DNA of 64,000 nt from an uncultured Clostridia bacterium (GCA_944384995.1 CALWVN010000001.1:372001-436000), one strand, 5' to 3'. Positions 35,311-44,179 are shown, counted from the first letter of the stretch. Notes: generated from the letters alone by a model not told the origin. Translations and numbers: made by a program.

Positions 35311-36225
35311 TCAGCCGCCGAGCGCGATCATGGCGTCAATGCACACACGCGCTTTGCGGATCGTTTCGTCGTCGAGCACGATCTCCTCCCCGCCATTTCC
35401 TGCCACAGCGTTGTAGACATCGGTAAGCGTCGACAGCTTCATGTCGGGGCAGATCAGTTTTTTGGAAAGCGGATAGAAACGCTTGTCCGAACACGCATAG
35501 GAAAGGTGCTCGGCAATGCTCATTTCCGTGCCGATGATGAATTCGCGGCTGTCGCTCTTTTTTGCATACTCCATAATGCCCGCCGTCGAGCCGACATAAT
35601 CGGCGTGGCGCACGACCTCCGGCTTGCATTCCGGATGCACAAGCAAAAGCGCGTTCGGATAGCGCTTTTTTGCATCGATCGCTTCCTGCTCGCAAACGGC
35701 CGTATGGATCGGGCAGCCGCCCTGCAAAAGACGTATATTTTTCTCGGGCACTTGTGCCTGCACGAAGCTACCGAGGTTGCAATCAGGGATGAACAAAATG
35801 TCCTTCTGCGGCATCTGTTTGACGATCTTGACCGCAGACGAAGAAGTCACGCACACATCACAGACGGTTTTGAGCGCGGCGGTGGTATTGATATACGCCA
35901 CAACTGCGCAGCCGGGCGTTTCGGCACGGGCGGCCTCGATCATGGCTTTATCCATTTGCTCCGCCATGGGACAGCCCGCATCTGGGTGCGAAAGCAATAC
36001 GGTTTTTTCAGGAGATAATATTTTGACGGTTTCCGCCATAAAGCGCACACCGACCATCAGCACGGTTTTCTGCGGCGCACTTTTCGCATGAACGGAAAGC
36101 GCGTAGCTGTCCCCTGAAAAATCGGCAACCTCCAAAATCTCATGCGCCGTATAGCTGTGTGCAAGAATGCAGACATCCTTTTCTTTTTTTAAGCGCAGAA
36201 TCTCTTCCTGTAAATCACGGATCAT
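35311..36225 (-). CDS. nadA: Quinolinate synthase
   Basis: A 304-residue short-type NadA, close in length to the Thermotoga and Pyrococcus enzymes. It condenses iminoaspartate with dihydroxyacetone phosphate to quinolinate for NAD synthesis, using a [4Fe-4S] cluster. The three cluster cysteines are at 85 ('DAGCPMA'), 171 ('GGCPIH') and 259 ('LICPDM'), and the active-site 'HSYTAHEI' is near residue 23. The usual partners nadB and nadC are not next to it, so iminoaspartate must come from elsewhere. AAAGGGG precedes the ATG; mnmA follows after 13 nt. Confidence 0.96.
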   Translation of the reverse strand: MIRDLQEEILRLKKEKDVCILAHSYTAHEILEVADFSGDSYALSVHAKSAPQKTVLMVGVRFMAETVKILSPEKTVLLSHPDAGCPMAEQMDKAMIEAARAETPGCAVVAYINTTAALKTVCDVCVTSSSAVKIVKQMPQKDILFIPDCNLGSFVQAQVPEKNIRLLQGGCPIHTAVCEQEAIDAKKRYPNALLLVHPECKPEVVRHADYVGSTAGIMEYAKKSDSREFIIGTEMSIAEHLSYACSDKRFYPLSKKLICPDMKLSTLTDVYNAVAGNGGEEIVLDDETIRKARVCIDAMIALGG

Positions 36226-36302
36226 ATTGTATGCCCCTTTACCTTTGGATTCCTATCCATCATACGAGAAACCGCGCAAAAAATCAAGTGCGTAATTTTT
36301 GC

Positions 36303-36345
36303 CTGTAAAAAATACAGACCGCCCGCATGCGGACGGCCTGTAACG
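36303..36345 (-). terminator. Terminator of sialidase-GPH transporter operon
   Basis: Minus strand CAGGCCGTCCGC pairs with GCGGGCGGTCTG around ATGC, followed by TATTTTTTAC. Confidence 0.8.
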
Positions 36346-36356
36346 TCGGTTTGATC

Positions 36357-38831
36357 TTACGCCTGTGCGCTTGCCGTTTCGGCTTTGATCGCACGATAAC
36401 GCGCTTCGAGCTCACCGAAGTGCGTATAATTCTCCGCCTGCTTAAGCAAGCGTTCAGCGTCCATATACGGCTTGGCAACGCGGTTGTAGTCCGCTTGCTT
36501 GTCAAGCTCCGCACGGATCTGCTTATTCAGGACCTTAATTTTGGCTTTAAGCGCCCGAAGCTCTTCCTGCACCGCTTTTTTGCCGGCCTTATCCTTTTTC
36601 TCGCCGACTTCAAACAGACGCTTGTAAAGCGCGTCTTCCTGCTTGTCATACGATTTTTCTGTTTCAAGCAATGCTTTCAGCGGTGCCTCGTCGGGAACAA
36701 GGATCGCCTTGCCGTTCGGATAATATTTATCGAGATATTTACGTGCCGTCAGACGTGTACGGCAGAAATGCACGCGATATTTGCGGAATTCCTTTTCGTC
36801 TTCGGTCTTGTTCGGCAGGGCCTTCGCCGCGCGCAGATCGGCGCGCAGGTCGGAAATCTTTGTCTCACGAAGTCCCGAAAGCCCGGCGCTGTAAACCATT
36901 TGCGCATCGGCAAGCTCCTGTTTGCCGAGCTCGCTTTCAAAACGGGACATTTCTTTTAATACGAAGGGCGCAAGCTGGATCTCCAAATTGCGGGCGATCT
37001 TGGCTTTCCGCGCTTTTTTCGCCGTGGAAACCGCTGCCTTGTCCTTCGCTTTCTTTGCTGCTTTGATCTCGTCTTTCGTGACCTTTTCAACCTCTTCATT
37101 AATCAGCTTCTTAGCGGAATCGACCATTTCGACAATCTCGACAAGATTGTCGTCGCTTAAGGTATTGTTGCCGAAGTCCTCAAAGAATGCACGAATCTTC
37201 AAAACCTTGACCATGCCCTGCTGCTTAAGCTCAGTCAAATCGTAGAAGAAGTACGGCAGCACGTTGATAAATGCACCGGCGATAGAGGCAATGATCAGCA
37301 CGCCGCAGACGGTTTGCAGCACGTCGCCGTCGTACAAGGCGAAATATGCAGTGCTGGAGCTGGACGCGTCCGCGATCACATCTTTGACGACATTGCCGTT
37401 ACGAAGAACTTTATTCATAACGTCCGGATCATTGAGCACGCGCGAGGCAGTCGCCTCATTGATGCCGAAGCGGTCATACAGGAGGTTGACGATGCCGCTG
37501 CTCGCAACGGTCACAAGGCCGCCTATGGCGGTGATGGTCGAGAACATACCGTCGATGCGCTCGCCGCTGACGTATTGCTGATAGTCGCGGATATCTGCGT
37601 TGATGGAAGGCGTCAAGATCTGCATAAAGGCGTTCATCAGGTTGTTCATCCAATAGCAAACGACCAACAGGATGAGCGGCACCCATGTTGTGATCGCGCT
37701 GGTGTCAGCCCCCGTCATATCTATCGTGCGCACAACAGGGAGCATCAGCGCGATAAAGACAATGTTCATTACATTCGTGCCGATCAGCACAATGCGTTTG
37801 CCCCAAAGGCGAATGAAAATGGGGGCAAGAAGCATACCCACAAGCCCTGCATTTTGGCAAATCAGCGTGATCACGGAATACACGGGTCCGCTGCAAATGC
37901 CGCCGTAGCTGTACAGCCAGCCGAGAACATTGGTCATGGATGTCTCAAGGAACCCGAGCCACGTTGCCATGGCAATGACCCAGAAATATTTGTTGCGCAG
38001 CACCTCGCGCAGCGAATCCATAAAGCGGATCTGGATGACGTGCGTTTTTGCCTGAACGATCTTTTCTTTGGTGTTCGCGTAAACAACGATGCTCAAAATG
38101 ACCGAAACGATCGCGACCGGCGGATAGATGTAACGGTACAGCCGGATGTCGTACAGGTTGTCATTGGTAAGAAGATTTGCGAAAATCGGCATCGCAAGGC
38201 TCAAAATGGACGGGGCGAGCGAATAAACGACACCTTTGATCGTGGAAACATCCGCGCGTTCCTGCGTGTTCGGTGAAAGAACGTGGATCAGGTTGTCGTA
38301 CGCTTCTGTAAAGAAGTAATAGAAGAAATTTTGTATGAAATTAAACAGAAGCACCAGCGCGCAGGTCACGACATACGCTTTTTCCTCACCGAATATCGTC
38401 CCTTCCCCGAACAGCGCGCCGAATTTGGCATACGGGAACCAGACAAAAAGAATGGTGACAATCGCGCTTGGGATACCCATCTTGACGATATAAGGTCTGT
38501 ACTTGCCCTCTTTGCTGCGCGTGTTGTCGATGATGTTCGCGCGAATACCCGACAGCGGGATATTTACGATCACCGAGATGAAATACATAATGTACACATG
38601 CAGCGGTTTGACCCCGAGCGTATTGCCGATCAGGACGTTCGTTGCGGACAGGATCATGTTCGTCGCCATAACGGCAAGGAACTTCACACCGATGCCGCCG
38701 CCCGCATAGGAGACGATCTCCTTATAGGGCATATAACGCCCTTCAGGGGGCTCGTTCCAGTGCGCTTTGACCGTACGCACCAGATTGTTGACGGCGCTGA
38801 TCTTGGAATTAGCGGTTGTTTTCTTTGCCAC
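36357..38831 (-). CDS. GPH-family transporter with ~295-residue cytoplasmic coiled tail
   Basis: An 824-residue protein, much longer than usual GPH symporters (about 460-500). The first ~530 residues carry 12 membrane segments with the family loop 'RSKEGKYRPYIVKMG' and 'NINADIRDYQQYVSGERIDGM'-type elements. From about 530 to the end is a cytoplasmic Lys/Glu/Ala-rich, mostly helical tail with heptad-like stretches ('KKAKDKAAVSTAKKARKAK', 'KKAVQEELRALKAKIKVLNK'). The start is GTG, preceded by GAGGCG. Upstream by 63 nt is a sialidase gene on the same strand, so the pair probably takes up and cleaves a sialylated or ketose-linked glycoside. Substrate is inferred from context only. Confidence 0.82.
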   Translation of the reverse strand: MAKKTTANSKISAVNNLVRTVKAHWNEPPEGRYMPYKEIVSYAGGGIGVKFLAVMATNMILSATNVLIGNTLGVKPLHVYIMYFISVIVNIPLSGIRANIIDNTRSKEGKYRPYIVKMGIPSAIVTILFVWFPYAKFGALFGEGTIFGEEKAYVVTCALVLLFNFIQNFFYYFFTEAYDNLIHVLSPNTQERADVSTIKGVVYSLAPSILSLAMPIFANLLTNDNLYDIRLYRYIYPPVAIVSVILSIVVYANTKEKIVQAKTHVIQIRFMDSLREVLRNKYFWVIAMATWLGFLETSMTNVLGWLYSYGGICSGPVYSVITLICQNAGLVGMLLAPIFIRLWGKRIVLIGTNVMNIVFIALMLPVVRTIDMTGADTSAITTWVPLILLVVCYWMNNLMNAFMQILTPSINADIRDYQQYVSGERIDGMFSTITAIGGLVTVASSGIVNLLYDRFGINEATASRVLNDPDVMNKVLRNGNVVKDVIADASSSSTAYFALYDGDVLQTVCGVLIIASIAGAFINVLPYFFYDLTELKQQGMVKVLKIRAFFEDFGNNTLSDDNLVEIVEMVDSAKKLINEEVEKVTKDEIKAAKKAKDKAAVSTAKKARKAKIARNLEIQLAPFVLKEMSRFESELGKQELADAQMVYSAGLSGLRETKISDLRADLRAAKALPNKTEDEKEFRKYRVHFCRTRLTARKYLDKYYPNGKAILVPDEAPLKALLETEKSYDKQEDALYKRLFEVGEKKDKAGKKAVQEELRALKAKIKVLNKQIRAELDKQADYNRVAKPYMDAERLLKQAENYTHFGELEARYRAIKAETASAQA

Positions 38832-38894
38832 GTTCTCGCCTCTTTTTTATGTAATTTATCCTTTATATAGGTCTTTTCACACGCAAAAGACCGC

Positions 38895-40193
38895 TTATCC
38901 TTCTTTGATCCAATCTACCGAAAAAGAGGCAAATCGGATCTCACGGCATTTGGTATCGGGCTCAAACAGCGCACCGATATTGCCGTCGGGCAACTGCGTC
39001 ATGCAGCTGTATACAAACGATCCGGGCTTTAACAGCCGGCTGTACGGGAAGGTCTCGCCGTCATCCTCGGAGAGCCGCACCGTACCTTCTGCACGGTCGC
39101 GGCGGTCGGCGGGATTCAAGAAAACGACCGTCGGTTTTTCGGTACCCTGCAATTTCAGCACCGACATCTGGCAGACGGGCTGCGGCAGGGCGTCGTCCCA
39201 AGTGAAGTTTTCCCAGCTTTCGCCGCCGTTTTTGCTGTATGCCACGGCGGTGCTGTGCCGTGGGTCGTGGTTGCGCATAAACAATTTCAGCGTACCGTCT
39301 TCCTGCTCGATAAGCTGGGATTCGGTCAGCATATCCTTGGATTTGACCGTGCGGCAGTCCGCCCGCGCGCCGTCTATCTCCCGCGTGTTGTTGGGGCTTT
39401 CACCCAAACGCCACGTCTTGCCGCCGTCGTCGCTGTATATAACCGTGCAGGAAAGCCGCAACGGGAACTTGCGCGTACCGAAATAGATCGGGAACACCAC
39501 GCGCCCCTTATGCGCGCCATGTTCCAGCACCACGCCGCGCCCGGGGCCCGGGCCGATAAAGCTCATATACGGCAGCTTGACCTGCCGGTTCAAGGATACG
39601 GGCTTTGACCAGGTCAGCCCGTCGTCGTCGCTGTAGCAAAGCATCAAATAAGAGGTGCTCTCTTCCTTAAAAGCGCCGCCCGTATACAGGTTGCCGCGTT
39701 TTTTACCGTTTTTGAGAATGTCGCCGTCGGGTGTGACCGTATAGGGCGTTTCCGTGCCCGATTCCGTCACGAGTCGATCCCCGCGCCAGAGGTAACGGCG
39801 CGCCCTGCCCCTGACGAACCGTGCGCCGTCGGGCGTTTCCCCGACGCTCAGACGGCTGTTGCGGATGCCGACGCGCGCAGGCGTATGCGAATATAAAAGC
39901 AAGATCCTGCCCGATTCCGGGAGATACGCCATCACAGGGTCGATCGCCGCAGAAGAACGCATCTGTTTTGTGCCGTGCTCGGCAACGGCGACGATATATT
40001 CCCCCCACGTCTTGCCGCTGTCCGTACTGCGGCGCACAACCTTGTCGATGCGGTTGGGATTGTCCATCCCCGAACACACACGCGCATCTGCGCAGGCCAC
40101 GACCACACCGTTTTTTGTGGTAATCATAGACGGAATGCGGTAATACGGCGCAGGTCCCCCTGAATCAGGACCGAATACGGTTTGAAACTCCAC
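38895..40193 (-). CDS. GH33-type exo-sialidase-like protein without signal peptide
   Basis: A 432-residue six-bladed propeller protein. 'YRIP' (18-21) gives the first arginine of the sialidase Arg triad. Asp-box type repeats S-x-D-x-G-x-T-W/F recur ('STDSGKTW', 'SDDDGLTW', 'SDDGGKTW', 'SKNGGESW', 'SEDDGETF'). No signal peptide or membrane segment is seen, so the enzyme should be cytoplasmic and act on imported small glycosides. The start is GTG behind GGAGGAG. It heads an operon with a GPH transporter. Activity on sialic acid or on a related KDN-like sugar is inferred; no nan (sialic acid lyase) genes are in the window. Confidence 0.83.
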   Translation of the reverse strand: MEFQTVFGPDSGGPAPYYRIPSMITTKNGVVVACADARVCSGMDNPNRIDKVVRRSTDSGKTWGEYIVAVAEHGTKQMRSSAAIDPVMAYLPESGRILLLYSHTPARVGIRNSRLSVGETPDGARFVRGRARRYLWRGDRLVTESGTETPYTVTPDGDILKNGKKRGNLYTGGAFKEESTSYLMLCYSDDDGLTWSKPVSLNRQVKLPYMSFIGPGPGRGVVLEHGAHKGRVVFPIYFGTRKFPLRLSCTVIYSDDGGKTWRLGESPNNTREIDGARADCRTVKSKDMLTESQLIEQEDGTLKLFMRNHDPRHSTAVAYSKNGGESWENFTWDDALPQPVCQMSVLKLQGTEKPTVVFLNPADRRDRAEGTVRLSEDDGETFPYSRLLKPGSFVYSCMTQLPDGNIGALFEPDTKCREIRFASFSVDWIKEG

Positions 40194-40213
40194 AGGCTCC
40201 TCCCTTTTTCCAT

Positions 40214-40242
40214 ATATAACAGGAACATATATATAGTTATAT
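40214..40242 (-). promoter_or_regulatory. Possible operator of the sialidase operon
   Basis: Inverted arms ATATAAC (40214-40220) and GTTATAT (40236-40242) lie downstream of the -10 box, over the likely transcription start. The DNA is AT-rich, so a chance match is possible. Confidence 0.3.
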
Positions 40243-40243
40243 T

Positions 40244-40272
40244 AATATACCATATTTGCCTCTGCTTTGCAA
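40244..40272 (-). promoter_or_regulatory. Promoter of sialidase-GPH operon
   Basis: Minus-strand TTGCAA (40272-40267), 17 bp, TATATT (40249-40244). Confidence 0.6.
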
Positions 40273-40354
40273 GAATTTCAGAGAATTTAACGGTCAAAAA
40301 CCGTTTTCGGCGTTTTAACACTTTTGTAATAATATTATAAATTGGTTACAAACC

Positions 40355-40382
40355 TTGTTTTTTTGCGAAATCCATATATAAT
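40355..40382 (+). promoter_or_regulatory. Promoter of O-antigen-ligase-like gene
   Basis: TTGTTT (40355-40360), 16 bp, TATAAT (40377-40382). Confidence 0.6.
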
Positions 40383-40440
40383 ATAAGGCAGTCGCGCGCA
40401 TCTTGTTTTTGCGCGCCAACCTATATTTGAGGATGAGTGT

Positions 40441-41892
40441 ATGAATCGAACGTTGTTTATGGAAAAGCTCGGGCGTATGCGCGAGCTGATGATAACGGGT
40501 CGATATATGATGCTGCTGTTTGCTGTGGCAGCAGTCTTTGCCATTTTTGAATGGAACGTGCTCGGGGTTTTGGTATTAGCCTGTATCGTCGGTGCAACGC
40601 TTGTGATCTGTGACGATCTGCTTGCCACGTTCATGCCGTTCATGCTGGTTTGTCTTGTCGCTTCCAAATGCTACAATTCTTACAGTATCTTTATCCAGTA
40701 CGTGCCACTCGGCATCGTACTGATTGTTTGCCTGATCCTGCATTTCGTTTTGTATCGGAAAAAGCTCTCCTTTAAAGGCTCGCTGACAGGTTCCATGCTG
40801 TTTGTCTCCGTTGCGGTAACGCTCGGCGGCATCGGCTTTATTTCCAAAGAAGAATATTTCAGCGGAGTCTCGCTGTTTAACATCTGCGCGCTGGGCTTTG
40901 GCATGGTGCTGCTGTATGGCATTTTTTACACGCACCTGACCGTGCGCAAAAGCTATTCCTTAATCGAAAAGGTCACGCTCATCATGGTGATCTCCGGCTG
41001 CTTTGCGAGCCTTGTTACCATTGCGTTTTATATGGTCAACATCAACGAAGTGCTGGAAACGCGCACCCTTTTGTATATGCAGTGGCGCAACAACTACTCG
41101 ACCTTTTTAATGCTTTGCATCCCGTTTGCGTTTCTGCGCGGCAACAAGCAGCCGTACTCCATCGTGCTCGGCTTTGTATTTTATTTCTGTATTTTGCTGA
41201 CCGGTTCGCGCGGAGGGATGGTCTTCGGCGCGGTGGAAATGCTCATGTGCTGCGCACTGTTTATCCTGTATGACCGCAGACGGCGGCTGACTTATATTAC
41301 GATCTGTGTTTGCATCGTTTTTGCACTTCTGATTTTTTCCAGCGAATTTATCAGCTTTTTCGGCTCCACGATCGACCGGCTTTTGTCTGCGATCAACGGC
41401 GTGCTCATCGGCGAGCAGCAGGAAGTGCGGTACTACCAATACATGCGCGGGATCGGGGATTTTCTGGAGCATCCCATTTTCGGCACGGGCATCGGGTACA
41501 TGGGCAACCGCGACGTGTACGCCGGGGCGGATTTCTCCATTGCGTGGTACCACTGCGCGCCCATCCAGATCGCGGCGAGCTTCGGGATCGTCGGCATTGC
41601 GGCGTATTCGTATCAATTTATTCGGCGCATGATCCTGCTTTGGAAAAAGCCTACGATGTTCAATATGACGGTATTTCTCTCCTATGTCAGTTTGGAGCTG
41701 ATGTCGCTGGTCAACCCCGGCATTTTCAGCCCGATCCCCTATCTGCTGATCGTCACGATGTTCTTTGCCATCGTCGAACGCTGCAACGAAGGCGAGCCGC
41801 AGGAAACCATTTCAACCGGCACGCCGAAAGAAAACAGCGATAGCAAAGATGAACAGCAGGAACATAAGCAGGAACCCGTTGAGATCGCCTGA
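40441..41892 (+). CDS. O-antigen ligase/polymerase-like (Wzy/WaaL superfamily) membrane protein
   Basis: A 483-residue polytopic membrane protein with about 11-12 segments and a Gln/Glu-rich cytoplasmic C-terminus. A long extracellular loop between late helices and the tract 'EHPIFGTGIGYMG' followed by 'AWYHCAPIQIAASFGIVG' are typical of the O-antigen ligase/polymerase superfamily, as is 'LTGSRGGMVFGAVEM'. Such proteins join or polymerise lipid-linked glycans outside the membrane. In a Gram-positive it could act on teichoic or capsular glycans. No glycosyltransferases lie next to it, which is unusual. The start ATG has weak GAGGATGA upstream. Confidence 0.8.
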   Translation: MNRTLFMEKLGRMRELMITGRYMMLLFAVAAVFAIFEWNVLGVLVLACIVGATLVICDDLLATFMPFMLVCLVASKCYNSYSIFIQYVPLGIVLIVCLILHFVLYRKKLSFKGSLTGSMLFVSVAVTLGGIGFISKEEYFSGVSLFNICALGFGMVLLYGIFYTHLTVRKSYSLIEKVTLIMVISGCFASLVTIAFYMVNINEVLETRTLLYMQWRNNYSTFLMLCIPFAFLRGNKQPYSIVLGFVFYFCILLTGSRGGMVFGAVEMLMCCALFILYDRRRRLTYITICVCIVFALLIFSSEFISFFGSTIDRLLSAINGVLIGEQQEVRYYQYMRGIGDFLEHPIFGTGIGYMGNRDVYAGADFSIAWYHCAPIQIAASFGIVGIAAYSYQFIRRMILLWKKPTMFNMTVFLSYVSLELMSLVNPGIFSPIPYLLIVTMFFAIVERCNEGEPQETISTGTPKENSDSKDEQQEHKQEPVEIA

Positions 41893-41905
41893 ATATTTAC
41901 AACGA

Positions 41906-41945
41906 CACAGCCGACTGCCGGATCTGCGCAGCCGGCTGTTTTTCT
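41906..41945 (+). terminator. Terminator of O-antigen-ligase-like gene
   Basis: ACAGCCG pairs with CGGCTGT with an inner CTGC/GCAG stem, followed by a five-T run. Confidence 0.8.
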
Positions 41946-41964
41946 GTACTGCCCGGTTTTGAAA

Positions 41965-41993
41965 TTGCGCTTTCGCATGCGATGTGTTACAAT
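41965..41993 (+). promoter_or_regulatory. Promoter of HAD hydrolase gene
   Basis: TTGCGC (41965-41970), 17 bp, TACAAT (41988-41993). Confidence 0.55.
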
Positions 41994-42021
41994 ATGTGCA
42001 TCTGAAAAAATGAGGGAGCCC

Positions 42022-42852
42022 ATGAAAACACTATATTTAACGGATCTGGACGGTACGCTGCTCGGCTCCGACGGCAAGGTCTCGAAGGAAAGCGCGCGCA
42101 TCATAAACAGGCTTGCAAAGGAAGGTCTTCTTCTCTCCGTTGCGACGGCACGCACTTTTATGACGGCAGGCACGCTTGTGGAGTCTCTCGACCTGCGTGC
42201 CCCTGCTGTGCTCAACAACGGCGTGTTTTTGTATGATTTACAGCAAAAAAAGGTGCTCGCCTATCATGCGATCGAACCTTCGTCGTTGACCGAAGCGCTC
42301 CAAGCTTTTAAACGGCACAACAAGGCGCCGCAGCTGTTTTTATACGGCGACGACGGGCTTTTATCCATCCATTTTACCGAGCACAGACTTCAAGTCCAAA
42401 AGGATTTTTACGAAGCGCGCAAGGACAGCTTTCAGGGACGGTTTCGGCGCGTGGAAAAGCTCGAAGTCCCGCGCGGACAGCACGCGACCTATCTTAGTTT
42501 GGTAGACACGCGAGAAGATCTGCTGCCCGTTACAAAGGAGCTGCAAAGGATCGACGGGATCTCCTTTTCGTTCTATGCGGACAGCTATTCGCCGTATTGG
42601 TTTTTGGAGGTCTATTCCGAAAAAGCGGGCAAGGGCAGCGCGGCGCTGGAGGCAAAACGCCTGTGCGGTGCAGAGCGCTTGGTCGTATTTGGGGACAATT
42701 TCAATGATCTGCCCATGTTCGCCTGCGCCGACGAAAAATACGCGGTGCAAAACGCCGAGGACGAGCTCAAAGCGGCGGCAGACGGCGTGATCGGCAGCTG
42801 TGACGCCGACGGCGTGGCGAAATTTCTCGCGAGACATTTTGGCGCGACGTAA
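42022..42852 (+). CDS. Cof-type HAD-IIB sugar-phosphatase-like hydrolase
   Basis: A 276-residue haloacid dehalogenase-superfamily phosphatase. The nucleophile motif DLDGT is at 8-12, motif II Thr/Ser is in 'SVATAR', motif III Lys in 'EAKRLCG', and motif IV in 'FGDNFNDLPMF'. A C2 cap domain (about 85-190) marks the Cof/YidA type, which dephosphorylates sugar phosphates or similar small molecules. GAGGGAG precedes the ATG; an upstream ATG in frame lacks a ribosome site. Monocistronic with its own promoter. Confidence 0.93.
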   Translation: MKTLYLTDLDGTLLGSDGKVSKESARIINRLAKEGLLLSVATARTFMTAGTLVESLDLRAPAVLNNGVFLYDLQQKKVLAYHAIEPSSLTEALQAFKRHNKAPQLFLYGDDGLLSIHFTEHRLQVQKDFYEARKDSFQGRFRRVEKLEVPRGQHATYLSLVDTREDLLPVTKELQRIDGISFSFYADSYSPYWFLEVYSEKAGKGSAALEAKRLCGAERLVVFGDNFNDLPMFACADEKYAVQNAEDELKAAADGVIGSCDADGVAKFLARHFGAT

Positions 42853-42919
42853 AGATTTGTTTTACCGCACTAAATCTGCAAATGCAGAGTGGAATTTCTG
42901 AAATTTATAAAAATTAGCA

Positions 42920-42948
42920 TTGACAAATGCGCTTTTCAATGCTATTAT
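42920..42948 (+). promoter_or_regulatory. Promoter of tRNA-Leu
   Basis: TTGACA (42920-42925), 17 bp, TATTAT (42943-42948). Confidence 0.75.
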
Positions 42949-42985
42949 ATTCGAGCACGCGGAAAAACCGCTTTGTGCTCAATAT

Positions 42986-43072
42986 GCGGATATGGCGGAA
43001 TTGGCAGACGCGCTAGATTCAGGTTCTAGTCGGGGCAACTCGGTGGAGGTTCAAGTCCTCTTATCCGCACCA
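42986..43072 (+). tRNA. tRNA-Leu (anticodon CAG)
   Basis: An 87-nt class II tRNA. Acceptor arms are GCGGATA/TATCCGC, the anticodon stem is CTAGA/TCTAG around TTCAGGT (CAG), and a long variable arm CGGGGCAACTCG and T arm GAGG-TTCAAGT-CCTC are present. CCA is encoded. It reads CUG leucine codons. Confidence 0.95.
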
Positions 43073-43115
43073 AACCTGCGGGGTGCGCTACATGCGCTCC
43101 GCAGGTTTTTCTTAT
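43072..43115 (+). terminator. Terminator of tRNA-Leu
   Basis: AAACCTGCGG pairs with CCGCAGGTTT around GGTGCGCTACATGCGCT, then a T-run. Confidence 0.85.
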
Positions 43116-43149
43116 TCTTTTTGTCTCGGGAATCTTTTCGGGTGAGTTT

Positions 43150-43743
43150 ATGCGAAGAAGCAAACTGAAAATTTGGGCAGTTGTTTTTGCCGTGCTTTTG
43201 GCTTTCAGCGTTGTCTCGATCACAGCGGAGCTTTTCGGGCTTTCCGTCTGCTTTTTCGGCACGCCGCTGCACGCATGGCTGGCACTGCCGTTTTGCGTGG
43301 GCAGCGTGGGGCTGACGACCTGCCTTGTGATCTGGCTGAAACGGCGCAAGCGCGCGGGTGACCGCCTTTTACACACTGCTTTACAAGTTGTTTTATGCGT
43401 GCTGTGTACGATCTCGGTACTGGTCGCCGCTGCCGCCGCCGTATTGACGCACATTTCCTATTCCGACAGCGACGTTTCCGGCGACGGGGCACACAAAGCG
43501 TTTTTGGAGACAGACGAGACCTCCGGTGAACCGACGGTACATATCTATAAGCGGTACTCCCCCTTCTTCGTTTCCTACCGAAACGCCGCCACGCTGTATG
43601 GCTTTTACGGCGATACGGAAGAGATCATATACGTTTGGGAGGGCACCTATTGTGAGGTGCAATATCCCGGGTTTTCGGAAGATGCGGAAAGCGATGCGGA
43701 TCTCGGCACGCTTACGAGACGAATCTATTACAACGTTTCATAG
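43150..43743 (+). CDS. Small membrane protein of unknown function
   Basis: A 197-residue protein with about three membrane segments (residues about 8-30, 38-60, 75-98) and a C-terminal extracellular domain of about 95 residues. I do not recognise the family. The ribosome site (GGGTGAG) is weak, and the gene follows tRNA-Leu by less than 80 nt without an obvious promoter. It may rely on readthrough or a hidden promoter. Confidence 0.55.
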   Translation: MRRSKLKIWAVVFAVLLAFSVVSITAELFGLSVCFFGTPLHAWLALPFCVGSVGLTTCLVIWLKRRKRAGDRLLHTALQVVLCVLCTISVLVAAAAAVLTHISYSDSDVSGDGAHKAFLETDETSGEPTVHIYKRYSPFFVSYRNAATLYGFYGDTEEIIYVWEGTYCEVQYPGFSEDAESDADLGTLTRRIYYNVS

Positions 43744-43758
43744 ATCAACGCAATCAAA

Positions 43759-43796
43759 AGACGCGGCATGCGGGGATTTCCCTGCATGCCGCGTCT
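43759..43796 (-). terminator. Terminator of thioredoxin gene
   Basis: AGACGCGGCATGC and GCATGCCGCGTCT (43759-43771, 43784-43796) are perfect 13-base arms; minus-strand exit is TTTTG. Confidence 0.85.
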
Positions 43797-43811
43797 GTCC
43801 TATTTTCAGAA

Positions 43812-44129
43812 TTACAGATTTTCGTCCAAAAACGCCTCGATGTCCTCGACTTCGCCGCCGCCCACGCGCCGTGCGATCTCCTTACCGCCCTGTACGAGGA
43901 CAAGTGTCGGGATGGAAAGGACACCGTACATGGCCGCAAGGTCGCCGGATTCATCCACATTGATCTTGCAGACCTTGACCGAATCTGTCTTTTCGGCAAA
44001 TGCCGCGAGCTCCCCGGCAAACACCTTGCAGGGCGCGCACCAATCCGCGTAAAAATCGATCAGCACCGGCAGTTCACTTTTTGAGATCTCCTGCTGAAAG
44101 TTATCCAGATTGACTTTTCTGATTTCCAT
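43812..44129 (-). CDS. trxA: Thioredoxin
   Basis: A 105-residue thioredoxin. The active-site motif is W30-C31-A-P-C34-K, with Ala where Gly is usual, and cis-Pro occurs in 'SIPTLVL'. It reduces disulfides in the cytoplasm with electrons from thioredoxin reductase, which is not seen nearby. AAGGAG precedes the ATG. It is on its own, 50 nt from the flavoprotein gene that lies upstream of it on the same strand, so co-transcription with pyrB and the flavoprotein gene is possible. Confidence 0.95.
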   Translation of the reverse strand: MEIRKVNLDNFQQEISKSELPVLIDFYADWCAPCKVFAGELAAFAEKTDSVKVCKINVDESGDLAAMYGVLSIPTLVLVQGGKEIARRVGGGEVEDIEAFLDENL

Positions 44130-44179
44130 GAAAACACTCCTTATCTTTAGGTAGAGACAATATACCGCCGCTTTTGGTT

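Noticed and set aside
42920-43168. A plus-strand frame across tRNA-Leu
   Set aside because: It covers the tRNA promoter, the tRNA and its terminator, so it cannot be a gene.
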